A stretch of DNA of 64,000 bases from Candidatus Dechloromonas phosphorivorans (lineage in GTDB: Bacteria > Pseudomonadota > Gammaproteobacteria > Burkholderiales > Rhodocyclaceae): contig JADJMS010000046.1 of assembly GCA_016709495.1 (NCBI GenBank), positions 248,001 to 312,000 of the forward strand, given 5' to 3'. The notes under the pieces are model-generated. The model searched no databases. It saw only the letters and a list, made by a program, of their open reading frames with translations, and was not told the origin of the DNA. Below are positions 33,699 to 43,457 of this stretch, in pieces (position 1 is the first letter of the stretch; every line of letters begins with the position of its first letter). A program made the translations under genes and the position numbers.

Positions 33699-35848
33699 AT
33701 TTCGCCTCCGCGCTCCCGCATGATGCGGGTGACTTCCGGGATGTGCCGCATACCGCGCATGACGGCCGCCAGGTGATTGCGGTGAGAAACCTGAATCGTG
33801 AAGCGGAGCAGGGTGAATAAGCGTTCCGGATCGGCATCCATCGCGACATGCTCGATGTTGGAACCGGATTCAGCGATGGCCGAGGCAACCTGTGCCAACA
33901 CACCGCGCGTATTTTTGACCTCAACTTTGATGCGGATATCGAAGAGTTTTCCTTCCTCCGGTTCCCATTCGACATCGATCCACTTCTGCGGCTCGGAGGA
34001 GCGTGATTTACGTATCGTCGGACAGTCATGGGTGTGGATAACCAGGCCGCTGCCCTTCTTGATCGAGCCAATAATCGGATCACCGGGAATCGGCTGGCAG
34101 CAGCGCGCCAACTGGATGGCCATGCCTTCCGTGCCATGAATGGCCAGCGTCATGTTGCTTGGCGTGTCTGCCGACATGTCCTCGCGCGCCAGCAGGCGAC
34201 GAGCTACCACCGAAGGCAGGCGTTTGCCAAGGCCGATGTCGGTGTACAGTTCTTCAATCGTTTTCTGCCCGCCAGCCTTGACCAGCTGATCCCAAGCTTC
34301 GGCCGGAATCGAAATCGGCACCACGCCCAGCGTCAGCAATTCCTGGCGCAAGAGCCGTTCGCCGAGGCGGGCTGATTCTTCGTGCTGCATGGTGCGCAGG
34401 AAGTGGCGAATCTTGCTGCGTGCGCGACCGGTTTTTACGTAAGTCAGCCAGATCGGGTTCGGGCTGGCTTTGGGTGAGGTGATGATTTCAACCATGTCGC
34501 CATTGCGTAACTCGGTACGCAGTGGCGCCAGTTCGTGGTTGATGCGGGCGGCAGAACAGTGGTGGCCGACATCGGTATGCACGGCATAGGCGAAATCGAC
34601 CACTGTCGTACCGCGTGGCTGGGCCATGATCTTGCCCTTGGGGGTAAAGACATAAACCTCGTCCGGGAAGAGGTCGATCTTGACGTTCTCGAAAAACTCG
34701 GCTGAGTCGTTGCTTTGCATTTCAAGCAGCGATTGCAGCCATTTGTGGGTTCGAATCTGCAGGTCGGCCCCGCTCTCTTCAATATCCTTGTAGAGCCAGT
34801 GGGCAGCCACTCCATCTTGTGCCACGTGGTGCATTTTTTCGGTTCGAATCTGCACTTCAACCGGCGTGCCGTAAGGGCCGATCAGCGTCGTGTGCAACGA
34901 CTGATAGCCGTTCGCCTTGGGAATTGCGATGTAATCCTTGAACTTGCCGGGCACCGGCTTGAACAGGCTGTGCAAGGAGCCAAGCGCCAGATAACAGGCC
35001 GGCACATTGTCGACGACGACGCGGAAACCGTAAATATCGAGCACTTGCGAGAAGGACAGGCGTTTGTCCTTCATTTTGCGGTAGATCGAATAGAGACTCT
35101 TCTCGCGACCAAAAACATGAGACTTCAAGCCGGCGGTAGTCAGCTTGGTTTTGATGCCTTCCAGTATTTTTGATAGCAGTTCATTGCGGTTGCCGCGTGC
35201 ATGCTTCATCGCCTTGGCCAGCACTTCGGCGCGTTTTGGATGAATCAGGCGGAAGGATATGTCCTGCAACTCGCGATAGAGCTTGTTCAGGCCAAGGCGC
35301 AGCGCAATCGGCGCGTAGATGTCGAGGGTTTCAGTTGCAATTCGGCGCTGTTTGTCGGGACGCATGGCCGACATGGTTTGCAGATTGTGCTGGCGGTCAG
35401 CCAGTTTGATCAGCACGACGCGCAAATCGCGCGCCATCGCCATCAGCATCTTGCGAAAGTTTTCGGCTTGCGCTTCCTGGTAGGAGGCGAACTCCATCTT
35501 GTCCAGCTTGGACAGGCCATCAACCAGTTCGGCTACTTCCCGGCCGAATTTTTCGCTTAATTCTCGCTTGGTGGTGCCAGTGTCTTCCAGCACATCATGG
35601 AGCAGGGCGGCCATGATTGCATCGGCATCCATGCGCCACTCAACCACAGCGCCGGCAACGGCCAGTGGATGGGTGATGTAGGCATCGCCCGACATGCGTT
35701 TTTGATTCGCATGCTTATCCGCCGAGTAGACGTAAGCCTCCTCGATGCGAACCTTTTCTTCGGGTGTTAGATAGTCGAGACTATCGAGGAAAACCCGGTA
35801 GGCTGGTTCCTCGGTTGCTGGCGGCAGAGACGACGGCGCAGAATCCAT
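33695..35848 (-). CDS. spoT: Bifunctional (p)ppGpp synthetase/hydrolase, RelA/SpoT family
   Basis: A 717-residue RSH enzyme. Domains in order: HD hydrolase with AALLHDVLEDTGTTK (about 85), synthetase with EKSLYSIYRKMKDK and KANGYQSLHTTLIGPYG, TGS (VYVFTPKGKIMAQPRG), a helical and conserved-cysteine region (IQLARCCQPIPGDPIIG), and a C-terminal ACT domain. The HD motif is complete, so it hydrolyses ppGpp; with the synthetase it sets stringent-response levels. It lies 21 bp after rpoZ, a conserved linkage, and its end overlaps dadA. It is the only RSH gene in the window. Confidence 0.96.
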   Translation of the reverse strand: MDSAPSSLPPATEEPAYRVFLDSLDYLTPEEKVRIEEAYVYSADKHANQKRMSGDAYITHPLAVAGAVVEWRMDADAIMAALLHDVLEDTGTTKRELSEKFGREVAELVDGLSKLDKMEFASYQEAQAENFRKMLMAMARDLRVVLIKLADRQHNLQTMSAMRPDKQRRIATETLDIYAPIALRLGLNKLYRELQDISFRLIHPKRAEVLAKAMKHARGNRNELLSKILEGIKTKLTTAGLKSHVFGREKSLYSIYRKMKDKRLSFSQVLDIYGFRVVVDNVPACYLALGSLHSLFKPVPGKFKDYIAIPKANGYQSLHTTLIGPYGTPVEVQIRTEKMHHVAQDGVAAHWLYKDIEESGADLQIRTHKWLQSLLEMQSNDSAEFFENVKIDLFPDEVYVFTPKGKIMAQPRGTTVVDFAYAVHTDVGHHCSAARINHELAPLRTELRNGDMVEIITSPKASPNPIWLTYVKTGRARSKIRHFLRTMQHEESARLGERLLRQELLTLGVVPISIPAEAWDQLVKAGGQKTIEELYTDIGLGKRLPSVVARRLLAREDMSADTPSNMTLAIHGTEGMAIQLARCCQPIPGDPIIGSIKKGSGLVIHTHDCPTIRKSRSSEPQKWIDVEWEPEEGKLFDIRIKVEVKNTRGVLAQVASAIAESGSNIEHVAMDADPERLFTLLRFTIQVSHRNHLAAVMRGMRHIPEVTRIMRERGGEI

Positions 35849-35869
35849 CAGACTTCACCGCCCCCGGCC

Positions 35870-36076
35870 TCAGGCCAGGCTTTTGGTGAGTACTTCAACG
35901 CCAATTTTGCCAAGCGCCATTTCGCGCAGGGCAACAACAGTTGGTTTGTGCTTTTCAGCATCGACGAGCGGCGTTGCGCCATTGGCCAGCTGACGGGCAC
36001 GGTGGGCCGCAGCCAGAGTCATCTGGAAGCGATTAGGGATTTTTTTCAGGCAATCATCAACAGTAACGCGAGCCAT
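35870..36076 (-). CDS. rpoZ: RNA polymerase omega subunit
   Basis: A 68-residue protein starting MARVTVDDCLKKIPNRFQMT, then AAAHRARQLANGATPLVDAE, the standard omega sequence. It helps assemble RNA polymerase and is part of a ppGpp-binding site. GAGG precedes the ATG by 5 bp. It stands between gmk and spoT, the conserved order. Confidence 0.96.
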   Translation of the reverse strand: MARVTVDDCLKKIPNRFQMTLAAAHRARQLANGATPLVDAEKHKPTVVALREMALGKIGVEVLTKSLA

Positions 36077-36097
36077 ACAAACCTCAAGACTTTAAAA

Positions 36098-36706
36098 TTA
36101 GATCAAACGCGAGAACAGGGCAGCATGGCGAATTCGCTGAACACCGCAGCGCAGGCCAGAGGCCCGGACCACGGAGCGCAAATCGGTCAGCGCCTGCTCC
36201 AGACTGTCGTTAATAATAACATAGTCGAATTCGCTGACATGACGCATCTCGGCCTGTGCTGCGGCAAGTCGACGGCTGATCACTTCGTTGCTGTCGGTGC
36301 CGCGGTCAGTTAGTCGACGTTCGAGTTCTTCCAGCGAGGGTGGCAGGATGAAAATACCGATTACGCCAGGGAATGCCGAGCGAACCTGCTGCGCGCCCTG
36401 CCAGTCGATTTCGAGCAAGACATCGGCACCCGTAGCGAGTTGGTCGGCGATCCATTTTTTTGAAGTGCCGTAGAAATTACCATGCACTTCGGCCCACTCA
36501 AGGAATTCGCCGCGTTCAATCTTGGTCCGAAAATCGGCAACGCTGACGAAGTGATATTCACGGCCATCTGTTTCCCCCGGACGTGGATCACGGGTGGTGG
36601 TCGAAATTGATAAATGGACGCTACATACTTCTTTGAGCAGTAGGCGGACCAGCGTCGTTTTGCCCGCGCCGGAGGGGGCGGCAACGACGTAAAGGGTTCC
36701 GGACAT
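36098..36706 (-). CDS. gmk: Guanylate kinase
   Basis: A 202-residue kinase that phosphorylates GMP to GDP with ATP. The P-loop is APSGAGKTTLVR near the N-terminus; RDPRPGETDGREYHFVS and LLEIDWQGAQQVR are the GMP-binding parts, and LEELERRLTDRGTDS forms the lid. The open frame reaches 36742, but the ATG at 36706 gives MSGTLYVVAAPSGAGKTT, the family's usual start. That ATG shares its A with the TGA of the hybrid kinase upstream (TGATG), so translation is coupled. Confidence 0.97.
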   Translation of the reverse strand: MSGTLYVVAAPSGAGKTTLVRLLLKEVCSVHLSISTTTRDPRPGETDGREYHFVSVADFRTKIERGEFLEWAEVHGNFYGTSKKWIADQLATGADVLLEIDWQGAQQVRSAFPGVIGIFILPPSLEELERRLTDRGTDSNEVISRRLAAAQAEMRHVSEFDYVIINDSLEQALTDLRSVVRASGLRCGVQRIRHAALFSRLI

Positions 36707-39327
36707 CAGGTGTTCTCCAATGTTTTCGGCGGCGGCAGCCACTTGAGCAAGGTGTTGAAAAGCTGGTCGGGGTCGACTGGCTTGGGGACATGATCGTTAA
36801 TGCCAACCGCCTGGCAACGGGCGCGATCTTCGGCAAATGCATTGGCACTCATCGCAATGATGGGCGTCTGCTCGTAGCCGGGCAAGGCGCGAATTTCGCT
36901 GGCGGCGGTCAGGCCATTCATTTCAGGCATCAGGAGATCCATCAGAATCAGATCAAATTTTTGCGTTTTTGCGAGGTTGACCGCAACAAGTCCGTTATTG
37001 GCCAGTGTCAGGTTCAAACCGGCGAGTTCATGGAGTATTTCAAGCGCAATTTCCTGGTTCAGGCGATCATCTTCGGCGAGCAGGATACGTAGCCCGGCAT
37101 AGTGGGGGGCACGTAGCTGTTCTTCCGGAGCGCTACTGGCGACGGTCAGTGTCAGCGCACTCTGCGGGTGTGCATCGGGCTTGGCGCGGCTGAAGCGAGC
37201 CGTCATCCAGAAGGTGCTGCCTGCGCCGGGCTGGCTTTCGAAGCCCACTTCGCCGCCCATCAATTCAGCCAGGCGGCGGGTGATGGCGAGGCCGAGACCG
37301 GTGCCACCGTATTTGCGGGTGGTTGAGTTGTCGGCCTGTTCGAATGACTTGAACAGTCGCGAGGCGGCTTCTTCATCAATACCGATACCGCTGTCCTTGA
37401 CCTCGAAGCGCGCCAGCAAACCATTTTCATCTTCCGAAACAATTGAGGCGCGTAGCGTGATGCTGCCTTGCTCGGTAAATTTGATCGCGTTGCTGATGTA
37501 GTTGAGCAAGGCCTGACTGAGACGCAGGCGATCACCGATTAATATCGTTGGTAGCTCACTGAATTGCGTACGGAAACTCAGTCCCTTGGTTTCGGCGCGT
37601 TCGGCATTCAGGCTGATCAGGTGCTCGACGAGATCGACCATCCGGAAAGGCGCGTTTTCGAGCACCAGTTTGCCGGATTCGATTTTGAAATATCGAGGAT
37701 GTCGTTGAGAATCGAGAGAAGATGGTCGGCAGCGCCGGCAATTTTGCCCATGCGGTCTGCCTGCTGTGGCGTTAGTTGGTCGCGTCTGAGCAGGTGGGTG
37801 AGGCCGATGATGGCATTCATCGGGGTACGGATTTCGTGACTCATGTTGGCCAGGAAAGTGCTCTTCGCCCGGCTGGCACCTTCGGCTGCCTCTTTCGCTA
37901 CCTCCAGCTCGATAGTGCGTTCATGGACCAGTTCTTCAAGGTGGTTGCGATAGTGCTCGACTTCAGTCAGAGCCGCCTTTTGTTCGCTGACATCAGCGAT
38001 CAGGCCAACCAGACCGATGAACTGATTGCGTTCGTCACGCAATTGCCGCCCGCACAAGAAGCCCCAAAAAACGCTGCCATCCTTGCGCACATATTCCCGT
38101 TGATTGCGTACGAATGGAAGTTCACTTGCCATCAATTTTTTCATGCGCTCCCGACCTACTTCGCGTTCATCGGGATGAACCAGCATGACGTATTCGGCAC
38201 CAATCAATTCTGCAAGAGGGTAGCCCCACATTACCGCCATCCGTTCATTGGCGTGGGTGATGCGACCTGCTGGATCGACAAAGAAAATAGCGCCGTCCGA
38301 AGTTTCAAAGATGGTGCGCAGGAAGAGTTCGCGTTCAGCCAGGCGACTGGCATAACGATACATTTGGTAAAGCGCGAGAGCGCTTAGCACCAGCAGTGTC
38401 AGCAGAACCAGTAGCGCAATTTGCAACTGACTGACCCAGCCCGCCAGGTATTCGTCACGCGCTATGCCGACGTTGATGAAAAAATGGAAATCACGGTTGT
38501 AGCGGTAGGTGTGCAGGCGGTGGATGCCGTCGATGCTGCTTGCTCCGGAGATATAGGTACCGCGCATACGGTCTGCGCTGAGCGCCTGCTGGAATTCATC
38601 AGATAATTTTATGGTCCCATAATCGGCAATTCCTTTGACGATTGGATGGCGAGTAATGATTGCCAAGTCATCGTCCCCGGAGTGAGACTATTCCATTGGT
38701 ACCGAGCTTGAGTGTGGCAAATTTATTTTCGAAGTTCTCGAGTGCCAAACTGGCCAAAATTACGCCGGCAAAACTGCCGTCCGGATTGTTGACACGTCTT
38801 GCCAAAATCATCACCCACTTGCCGGTGACTCGTCCAAGGAGTGGTTTGGTAATTACTAGTCCAGCCGCCGGGTTTTCACGCAGATAGACAAAGTAGTCGC
38901 GGTCCCGATTGCTGGTTTCCGGCCCGGTTTTACCCTGCGCACCAAATTTCGTGTTGCCGTCGGCATCATAGAAAACCAATAAGGTGATCAGCTTTTGTCT
39001 GGTGCGCTGGCGATCAAGAAAGCGCTCAATCGCTGCATCGTCGAGCGCACCCAAGGCCAGTTGGCGATGGAATTCGTCGACCGAAACTTGCAACAGGGTA
39101 TCGACCTTTTCGAGAGAGGCGGCGATATCGCCCTCAAGTACCTCAACCAGCGCTTCGACGTTTTGTCGCGCCTTATCCTCAAAATGACGCTCGCTACCGA
39201 CTAAATAAGCCGCAATCAGCAGTCCAAAACACAAATTGAGTAAAAGTCCGCCAAAAAACAACTGCCAGCCGAAAGCGCGCGGCGAAATGCTCTTCGCCGG
39301 AACGCCATGCAGCAGATTTTCGGCCAT
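36706..39327 (-). CDS. Hybrid sensor histidine kinase / response regulator, two frameshifts
   Basis: A protein of about 873 residues once two bases are restored. Order: transmembrane helix near the N-terminus (WQLFFGGLLLNLCFGLLIAA), a periplasmic Cache-like sensor region with YLRENPAAGLVITKPLLG, a second membrane helix (LLVLLTLLVLSALAL), PAS (FETSDGAIFFVDPAG), histidine kinase (FLANMSHEIRTPMNAIIGLT with the phospho-accepting His; NAIKFTEQG; KDSGIGID; GGTGLGLAITRR), and a receiver domain with DLILMDLLMPEMNG. The shifts fall at G runs near 38676 and A runs near 37687, one base short in each case. It starts 9 bp inside the end of yicC and ends on the gmk ATG. The signal is unknown. Confidence 0.92.
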
Positions 39328-39334
39328 GATTCGC

Positions 39335-40204
39335 TTACTCCAGGTTTTGAACCTGCTCGCGAATTTGCTCAATCAGTAACTTGAGATCCATCGCTGCTTG
39401 GGAAACTTCAGTAATGGCGGATTTTGAACCGAGCGTATTGGCTTCGCGATTGAGTTCCTGCATCAGGAAATCAAGGCGTTTGCCGCAGGCGCCGCCTTTT
39501 TTGATGACACGTTCGACTTCATCAAGGTGGGCATTGAGACGAGTCAGCTCTTCGGCGACATCGATGCGCGTCGCGAAAACGGCCACTTCCTGCAAAATGC
39601 GGTCATCGCTACCATTGGTGCCCAATGCGTCCTGCAGGCGTTGGCGCAATTTGTCAGTAAATAAGGCTTGGGCTTCGGGAATGCGTGGCGCGACGTTGCG
39701 GACAATTTCACGGATGGCATTGACCCGGTCAATGATCATTTCACCCAGTTTTTTTCCTTCGCGACTACGCGAGTCGGAAAATTCTTCGAGAACTTCGCGC
39801 GCCAGCGCTAAAACCTGTGGGCCAACGGTGGAGAAATCGATACCTTGTTCACCAAACATGCCTGGCCAGCGCAGCACGTCACTGACCGAAAGCGGTCGGG
39901 CTTCCGGCATCTGGATGCGCACATTGTCATTGAGGGCTTTCAGCGTACCGAATAATTCCTGATTGAGTTGTAGCTGGTCCGCGCGTGCGGCGGCTGAGTT
40001 GAAACCGAGGCGGCATTCGATCTTGCCGCGTGAGAGGCGGCTGGAGAGTAGTTCACGGAGCGGAATTTCCAGTGAACGGAGGTCTTCGGCGATACGGAAA
40101 TGGAAATCAAGGTAGCGGGAATTTACACTTTTGAACTCAAGTTGTAGCGTTCCGCACTCGATATCAAGGGTCTTAACGGCGTATCCGGTCATACTGAAAA
40201 TCAT
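39335..40204 (-). CDS. yicC: YicC family endoribonuclease
   Basis: A 289-residue protein of the YicC/RlmN-linked family: MIFSMTGYAVKTLDIE at the N-terminus, VNSRYLDFHFRIAEDLR, and the C-terminal DUF1732 block FATRIDVAEELTRLNAHLDE, KKGGACGKRLDFLMQELNRE and NTLGSKS. E. coli YicC is an RNase that acts on small RNAs such as RyhB. Linkage with gmk, rpoZ and spoT is widespread; here a sensor kinase is inserted after it. It is divergent from the kinase gene at 40264. Confidence 0.93.
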   Translation of the reverse strand: MIFSMTGYAVKTLDIECGTLQLEFKSVNSRYLDFHFRIAEDLRSLEIPLRELLSSRLSRGKIECRLGFNSAAARADQLQLNQELFGTLKALNDNVRIQMPEARPLSVSDVLRWPGMFGEQGIDFSTVGPQVLALAREVLEEFSDSRSREGKKLGEMIIDRVNAIREIVRNVAPRIPEAQALFTDKLRQRLQDALGTNGSDDRILQEVAVFATRIDVAEELTRLNAHLDEVERVIKKGGACGKRLDFLMQELNREANTLGSKSAITEVSQAAMDLKLLIEQIREQVQNLE

Positions 40205-40263
40205 GCTTATTGCCTCTCTCGCTTTACAGGCCGGGCGCTACGCCTGAGAATGCCCAAATTCGG

Positions 40264-41229
40264 ATGATAACCGCGACCTCAATGGCGCAACAAGCAAACC
40301 AAGCCCTTCCTAACGGACACGCTCTCGAAGAGTATGTAATCGATCACCAGCTTTCGCTCGGTGGGTTTTCGATCGTCTACTTGGCGAAGGGTGTCGATGG
40401 GCGGCAGGTGGCGATCAAGGAGTATCTGCCCAACAGCCTCGCGTTGCGTACCGACGGTCAGGTGATGCCGGTGATTTCGGCTGAGCATCTCGGTGCTTTT
40501 CGCTACGGCATGAAGTGTTTTTTCGAGGAAGGCCGCGCATTAGCGAGGTTGTCTCACCCCAATGTCATTCGCGTGCTGAATTTCTTTCGGGCCAACGAAA
40601 CGGTCTATATGGTGATGGAGTACGAGCACGGCCGCACCCTGCAGGAATTCATTCAGAAGCATCAGGGACATATTTCCGAGCGTTTTATTCGCGGTGTTTT
40701 TACCCGCATGCTCAACGGTTTGCGCGAGGTGCACTCACACAAGTTGCTGCACCTAGATCTCAAACCGTCGAATATTTATTTGCGTTCCGACAACACGCCG
40801 GTGCTGATTGATTTTGGCGCAGCACGGCAGACTTTGTCGACTGAGCAACCGATGTTGAAGCCGATGTATACGCCGGGTTTCGCTTCGCCTGAACATTACG
40901 GTTCGCGTAAGGATCTGGGACCGTGGAGCGATATTTACAGTGTCGGTGCCTCGATGTACGCCTGCCTGGCCGGGAATGCTCCGCAAGCCGCCGATGAGCG
41001 TTTGAAGAAGGATAATCTGACGCCGGCGATGATTCGCTGGGATGGGCAGTTTTCTGATCGATTGTTGGAGATTATTGACTGGTGTTTGAACCTCAATCAT
41101 CTTTACCGTCCGCAGAGTGTTTTTGCGCTACAGAAGGCGTTGGTCGAGACGGTAACGCCGCCGACGCCGAGAAGTAGTCCGCGCTGGATCAACCGTTTTG
41201 TTGATAAATTCAGGAAAGCTGACAAATGA
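40264..41229 (+). CDS. Serine/threonine protein kinase (Hanks type)
   Basis: A soluble protein kinase of about 321 residues. It shows the glycine loop LSLGGFSIVYLAKG, the ATP-binding lysine in QVAIKEYLPN, the helix glutamate near FFEEGRALARLSHPNV, HLDLKPSNIYL in the catalytic loop (Leu in place of the usual Arg), DFGAARQT, and FASPEHYG before the P+1 loop. The start is uncertain: TTG at 40210, ATG at 40264 or ATG at 40282. The stop overlaps the PP2C gene by 4 bp, so kinase and phosphatase are coupled. The targets are unknown. Confidence 0.9.
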   Translation: MITATSMAQQANQALPNGHALEEYVIDHQLSLGGFSIVYLAKGVDGRQVAIKEYLPNSLALRTDGQVMPVISAEHLGAFRYGMKCFFEEGRALARLSHPNVIRVLNFFRANETVYMVMEYEHGRTLQEFIQKHQGHISERFIRGVFTRMLNGLREVHSHKLLHLDLKPSNIYLRSDNTPVLIDFGAARQTLSTEQPMLKPMYTPGFASPEHYGSRKDLGPWSDIYSVGASMYACLAGNAPQAADERLKKDNLTPAMIRWDGQFSDRLLEIIDWCLNLNHLYRPQSVFALQKALVETVTPPTPRSSPRWINRFVDKFRKADK

Positions 41230-42143
41230 GATTCACCATTTATCAGGAAAGCCGCCAAGGTGGGCGTGCCAATAACGAGGACCGTACCAGCTACTGCTAT
41301 TCGCGCGATGCGCTGTTGATGGTGATTGCCGATGGCATGGGTGGCCACCATCATGGAGAAATTGCGGCACAGATTGCAGTACAAACACTGGCCGACGGTT
41401 TTCAGCGTGAAGCCAAACCGAAGGTCGCCGATCCTTTCCGTTTCCTGCAAAAGGCGATGACTAATGCGCATCACGCCATTCTTGATTATTCGGCACGCCA
41501 TCGCATGCCGGAAACCCCGCGCACGACCTGCGTTGCCTGTCTGGTTCAGGATAGCGTCGCCTATTGGGCGCACGCCGGCGATTCGCGTCTGTTCTTGATG
41601 CGCAATGGTCGCGTCATAGCGCAAACCAAGGATCATTCGCGCGTCCGCTTGCTGGTTGAAGAGGGCATGATCAGCGAGGCGCAGGCGGCGGTTCATCAGG
41701 ACCGTAACAAAATTTACAGTTGCCTGGGCAGCCCGTCAGCACCGGAAATCGAATTTTCGCGCAAAACGCCGCTTGAACACGGCGATATCGTCTTGCTCTG
41801 CACTGATGGTTTGTGGGGCGTTACCTCGGGAGAATTGATGGCGGTTGCGCTCAAGGGTGCGAACTTGATTCAGGCGCTCCCGATGCTGCTTTCACAGGCC
41901 GAGGTCAAGGGGGGGCCGCATGGCGATAACCTTTCCGCGGTTGCCGTGCGCTGGGAGGATGCCTATGTCGATGAGGCAAGCAGCGCCATTTCGACACAAA
42001 CCATGGCGCTCAATGAAGTCACTACCCGCCTCGAAGAATTTGGCCGAAATCCGGCCTACAAGAGCGATTTGAGTGACGAAGAAATCGAAAAAGCGATCGA
42101 AGAAATTCGTAACACGATCGACAAATACACACCCAATAAATAA
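41226..42143 (+). CDS. PP2C-family serine/threonine phosphatase
   Basis: A 305-residue metal-dependent phosphatase. Motifs in order are YQESRQGGRANNEDRTSY, VIADGMGGHHHGEIAAQ, WAHAGDSRLFLMRNG and VLLCTDGLWGVTSGE, giving the aspartates that bind Mn2+/Mg2+ in PP2C. It would reverse the action of the kinase it overlaps. The C-terminal 60 residues (ALNEVTTRLEEFGRNPAYKS, EKAIEEIRNTIDKY) look helical and may bind a partner. It lies 9 bp ahead of rph. Confidence 0.93.
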   Translation: MRFTIYQESRQGGRANNEDRTSYCYSRDALLMVIADGMGGHHHGEIAAQIAVQTLADGFQREAKPKVADPFRFLQKAMTNAHHAILDYSARHRMPETPRTTCVACLVQDSVAYWAHAGDSRLFLMRNGRVIAQTKDHSRVRLLVEEGMISEAQAAVHQDRNKIYSCLGSPSAPEIEFSRKTPLEHGDIVLLCTDGLWGVTSGELMAVALKGANLIQALPMLLSQAEVKGGPHGDNLSAVAVRWEDAYVDEASSAISTQTMALNEVTTRLEEFGRNPAYKSDLSDEEIEKAIEEIRNTIDKYTPNK

Positions 42144-42152
42144 GGAAACACG

Positions 42153-42869
42153 ATGCGCCCCAGCCAACGCCAGCCCGACCAGCTTCGACAGGTCAGCCTG
42201 ACCCGTAATTTCACCCGCCACGCCGAAGGCTCGGTGCTGATCGAAATGGGCGATACCCGCGTGCTGTGCACCGCCAGCGTTGAAGAAAAAGTGCCACCGT
42301 TCTTGCGTGGTAGAGGCGAGGGCTGGGTCACCGCCGAATACGGCATGCTGCCGCGCTCGACGCACACCCGTTCAGCGCGTGAAGCAGCCAAGGGCAAACA
42401 GTCTGGCCGGACCCAGGAAATTCAGCGCCTGATCGGCCGCAGCCTGCGTGCCGTGGTTGATCTGAAAGCACTCGGTGAGCGCCAGATCACACTCGATTGC
42501 GATGTCTTGCAAGCCGATGGTGGCACCCGTTGCGCCTCGATCACCGGTGCCTGGGTGGCGCTCTACGAAGCCTGCGAAAAGCTGGTGACGGCGGGCAAAC
42601 TGCCGGCCAATCCGGTGCGCGATCATATCGCGGCAGTTTCGGTGGGTATCTACAAAGGTTCTCCGGTGCTGGATCTTGATTATCCGGAAGATTCCGACTG
42701 CGATACCGACATGAATGTGGTGATGACCGGTGCCGGTGGCATTGTCGAAATTCAGGGAACAGCGGAAGGCGAGCCGTTTTGGCGTCAGCAAATGAATGTT
42801 TTGGCTGATCTGGCCGAAATGGGTATCCGTCAGTTGATTGCGGCGCAAAAATCCGCACTGGCCTCATGA
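42153..42869 (+). CDS. rph: Ribonuclease PH
   Basis: A 238-residue phosphorolytic 3'-5' exoribonuclease that trims tRNA 3' ends. Family features: MRPSQRQPDQLRQVSLTRNF, HAEGSVLIEMGDTRVLCTAS, RGEGWVTAEYGMLPRSTHTR, IQRLIGRSLRAVVDLKALGE and the phosphate-site DCDTDMNVVMTGAGG. An AGGAAA site is 5 bp before the ATG. Its stop overlaps the rdgB ATG by 4 bp, a conserved pairing. Confidence 0.97.
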   Translation: MRPSQRQPDQLRQVSLTRNFTRHAEGSVLIEMGDTRVLCTASVEEKVPPFLRGRGEGWVTAEYGMLPRSTHTRSAREAAKGKQSGRTQEIQRLIGRSLRAVVDLKALGERQITLDCDVLQADGGTRCASITGAWVALYEACEKLVTAGKLPANPVRDHIAAVSVGIYKGSPVLDLDYPEDSDCDTDMNVVMTGAGGIVEIQGTAEGEPFWRQQMNVLADLAEMGIRQLIAAQKSALAS

Positions 42870-43453
42870 AAAAGCTCGTCCTCGCCTCGAACAACGCCAA
42901 GAAGATGAAGGAGCTCAATGCGCTGCTCGCGCCGTTGGGCTTTGAGGTCATCCCGCAGGGTGCGTTGGGTATTCCCGAAGCTGAAGAGCCGCATTGCACC
43001 TTCGTTGAAAATGCACTGGCCAAGGCCCGGCATGCGGCGCAGCTTTCCGGTTTGCCGGCGCTGGCCGATGATTCCGGGCTGTGCGTGGCGGCTTTAGGCG
43101 GCGCGCCCGGCGTCTATTCGGCGCGCTATGCCGGTGAGCCGAAATCCGATGCGCGCAACAATGAAAAACTGCTCGCTGATTTGGGTGAAAACTGCAATCG
43201 GGCTGCGCATTTCGTCTCGGTGATTGTGCTGGTACGCCATGCCGAAGATCCGCAGCCCTTGATTGCCGAAGGTGAATGGCATGGTGAAATCCTGCCGGCG
43301 CAGCGCGGTGAGGGCGGTTTCGGTTACGACCCGATGTTCTATTTGCCGGAATTCGACAAAACCGCAGCCGAGCTGGAGGCGGAAACCAAAAACGGGATCT
43401 CGCATCGCGGTAAGGCCATGCAGCAACTCATCACTCGCCTGCCGGCGTTGTAA
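42866..43453 (+). CDS. rdgB: XTP/dITP diphosphatase (RdgB/HAM1 family)
   Basis: A 195-residue pyrophosphatase that removes non-canonical purine nucleotides (dITP, XTP) from the pool. It opens KLVLASNNAKKMKELNALL, has HAAQLSGLPALADDSGLCVA and the signature GEGGFGYDPMFYLPEFDKT, and ends near SHRGKAMQQLI. It overlaps rph by 4 bp and precedes hemW by 4 bp. Confidence 0.96.
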   Translation: MKKLVLASNNAKKMKELNALLAPLGFEVIPQGALGIPEAEEPHCTFVENALAKARHAAQLSGLPALADDSGLCVAALGGAPGVYSARYAGEPKSDARNNEKLLADLGENCNRAAHFVSVIVLVRHAEDPQPLIAEGEWHGEILPAQRGEGGFGYDPMFYLPEFDKTAAELEAETKNGISHRGKAMQQLITRLPAL

Positions 43454-43457
43454 TTCC

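Noticed and set aside
33695..35848. Naming the RSH gene relA
   Set aside because: The HD hydrolase motif is complete and the gene follows rpoZ, which fits the bifunctional SpoT type.
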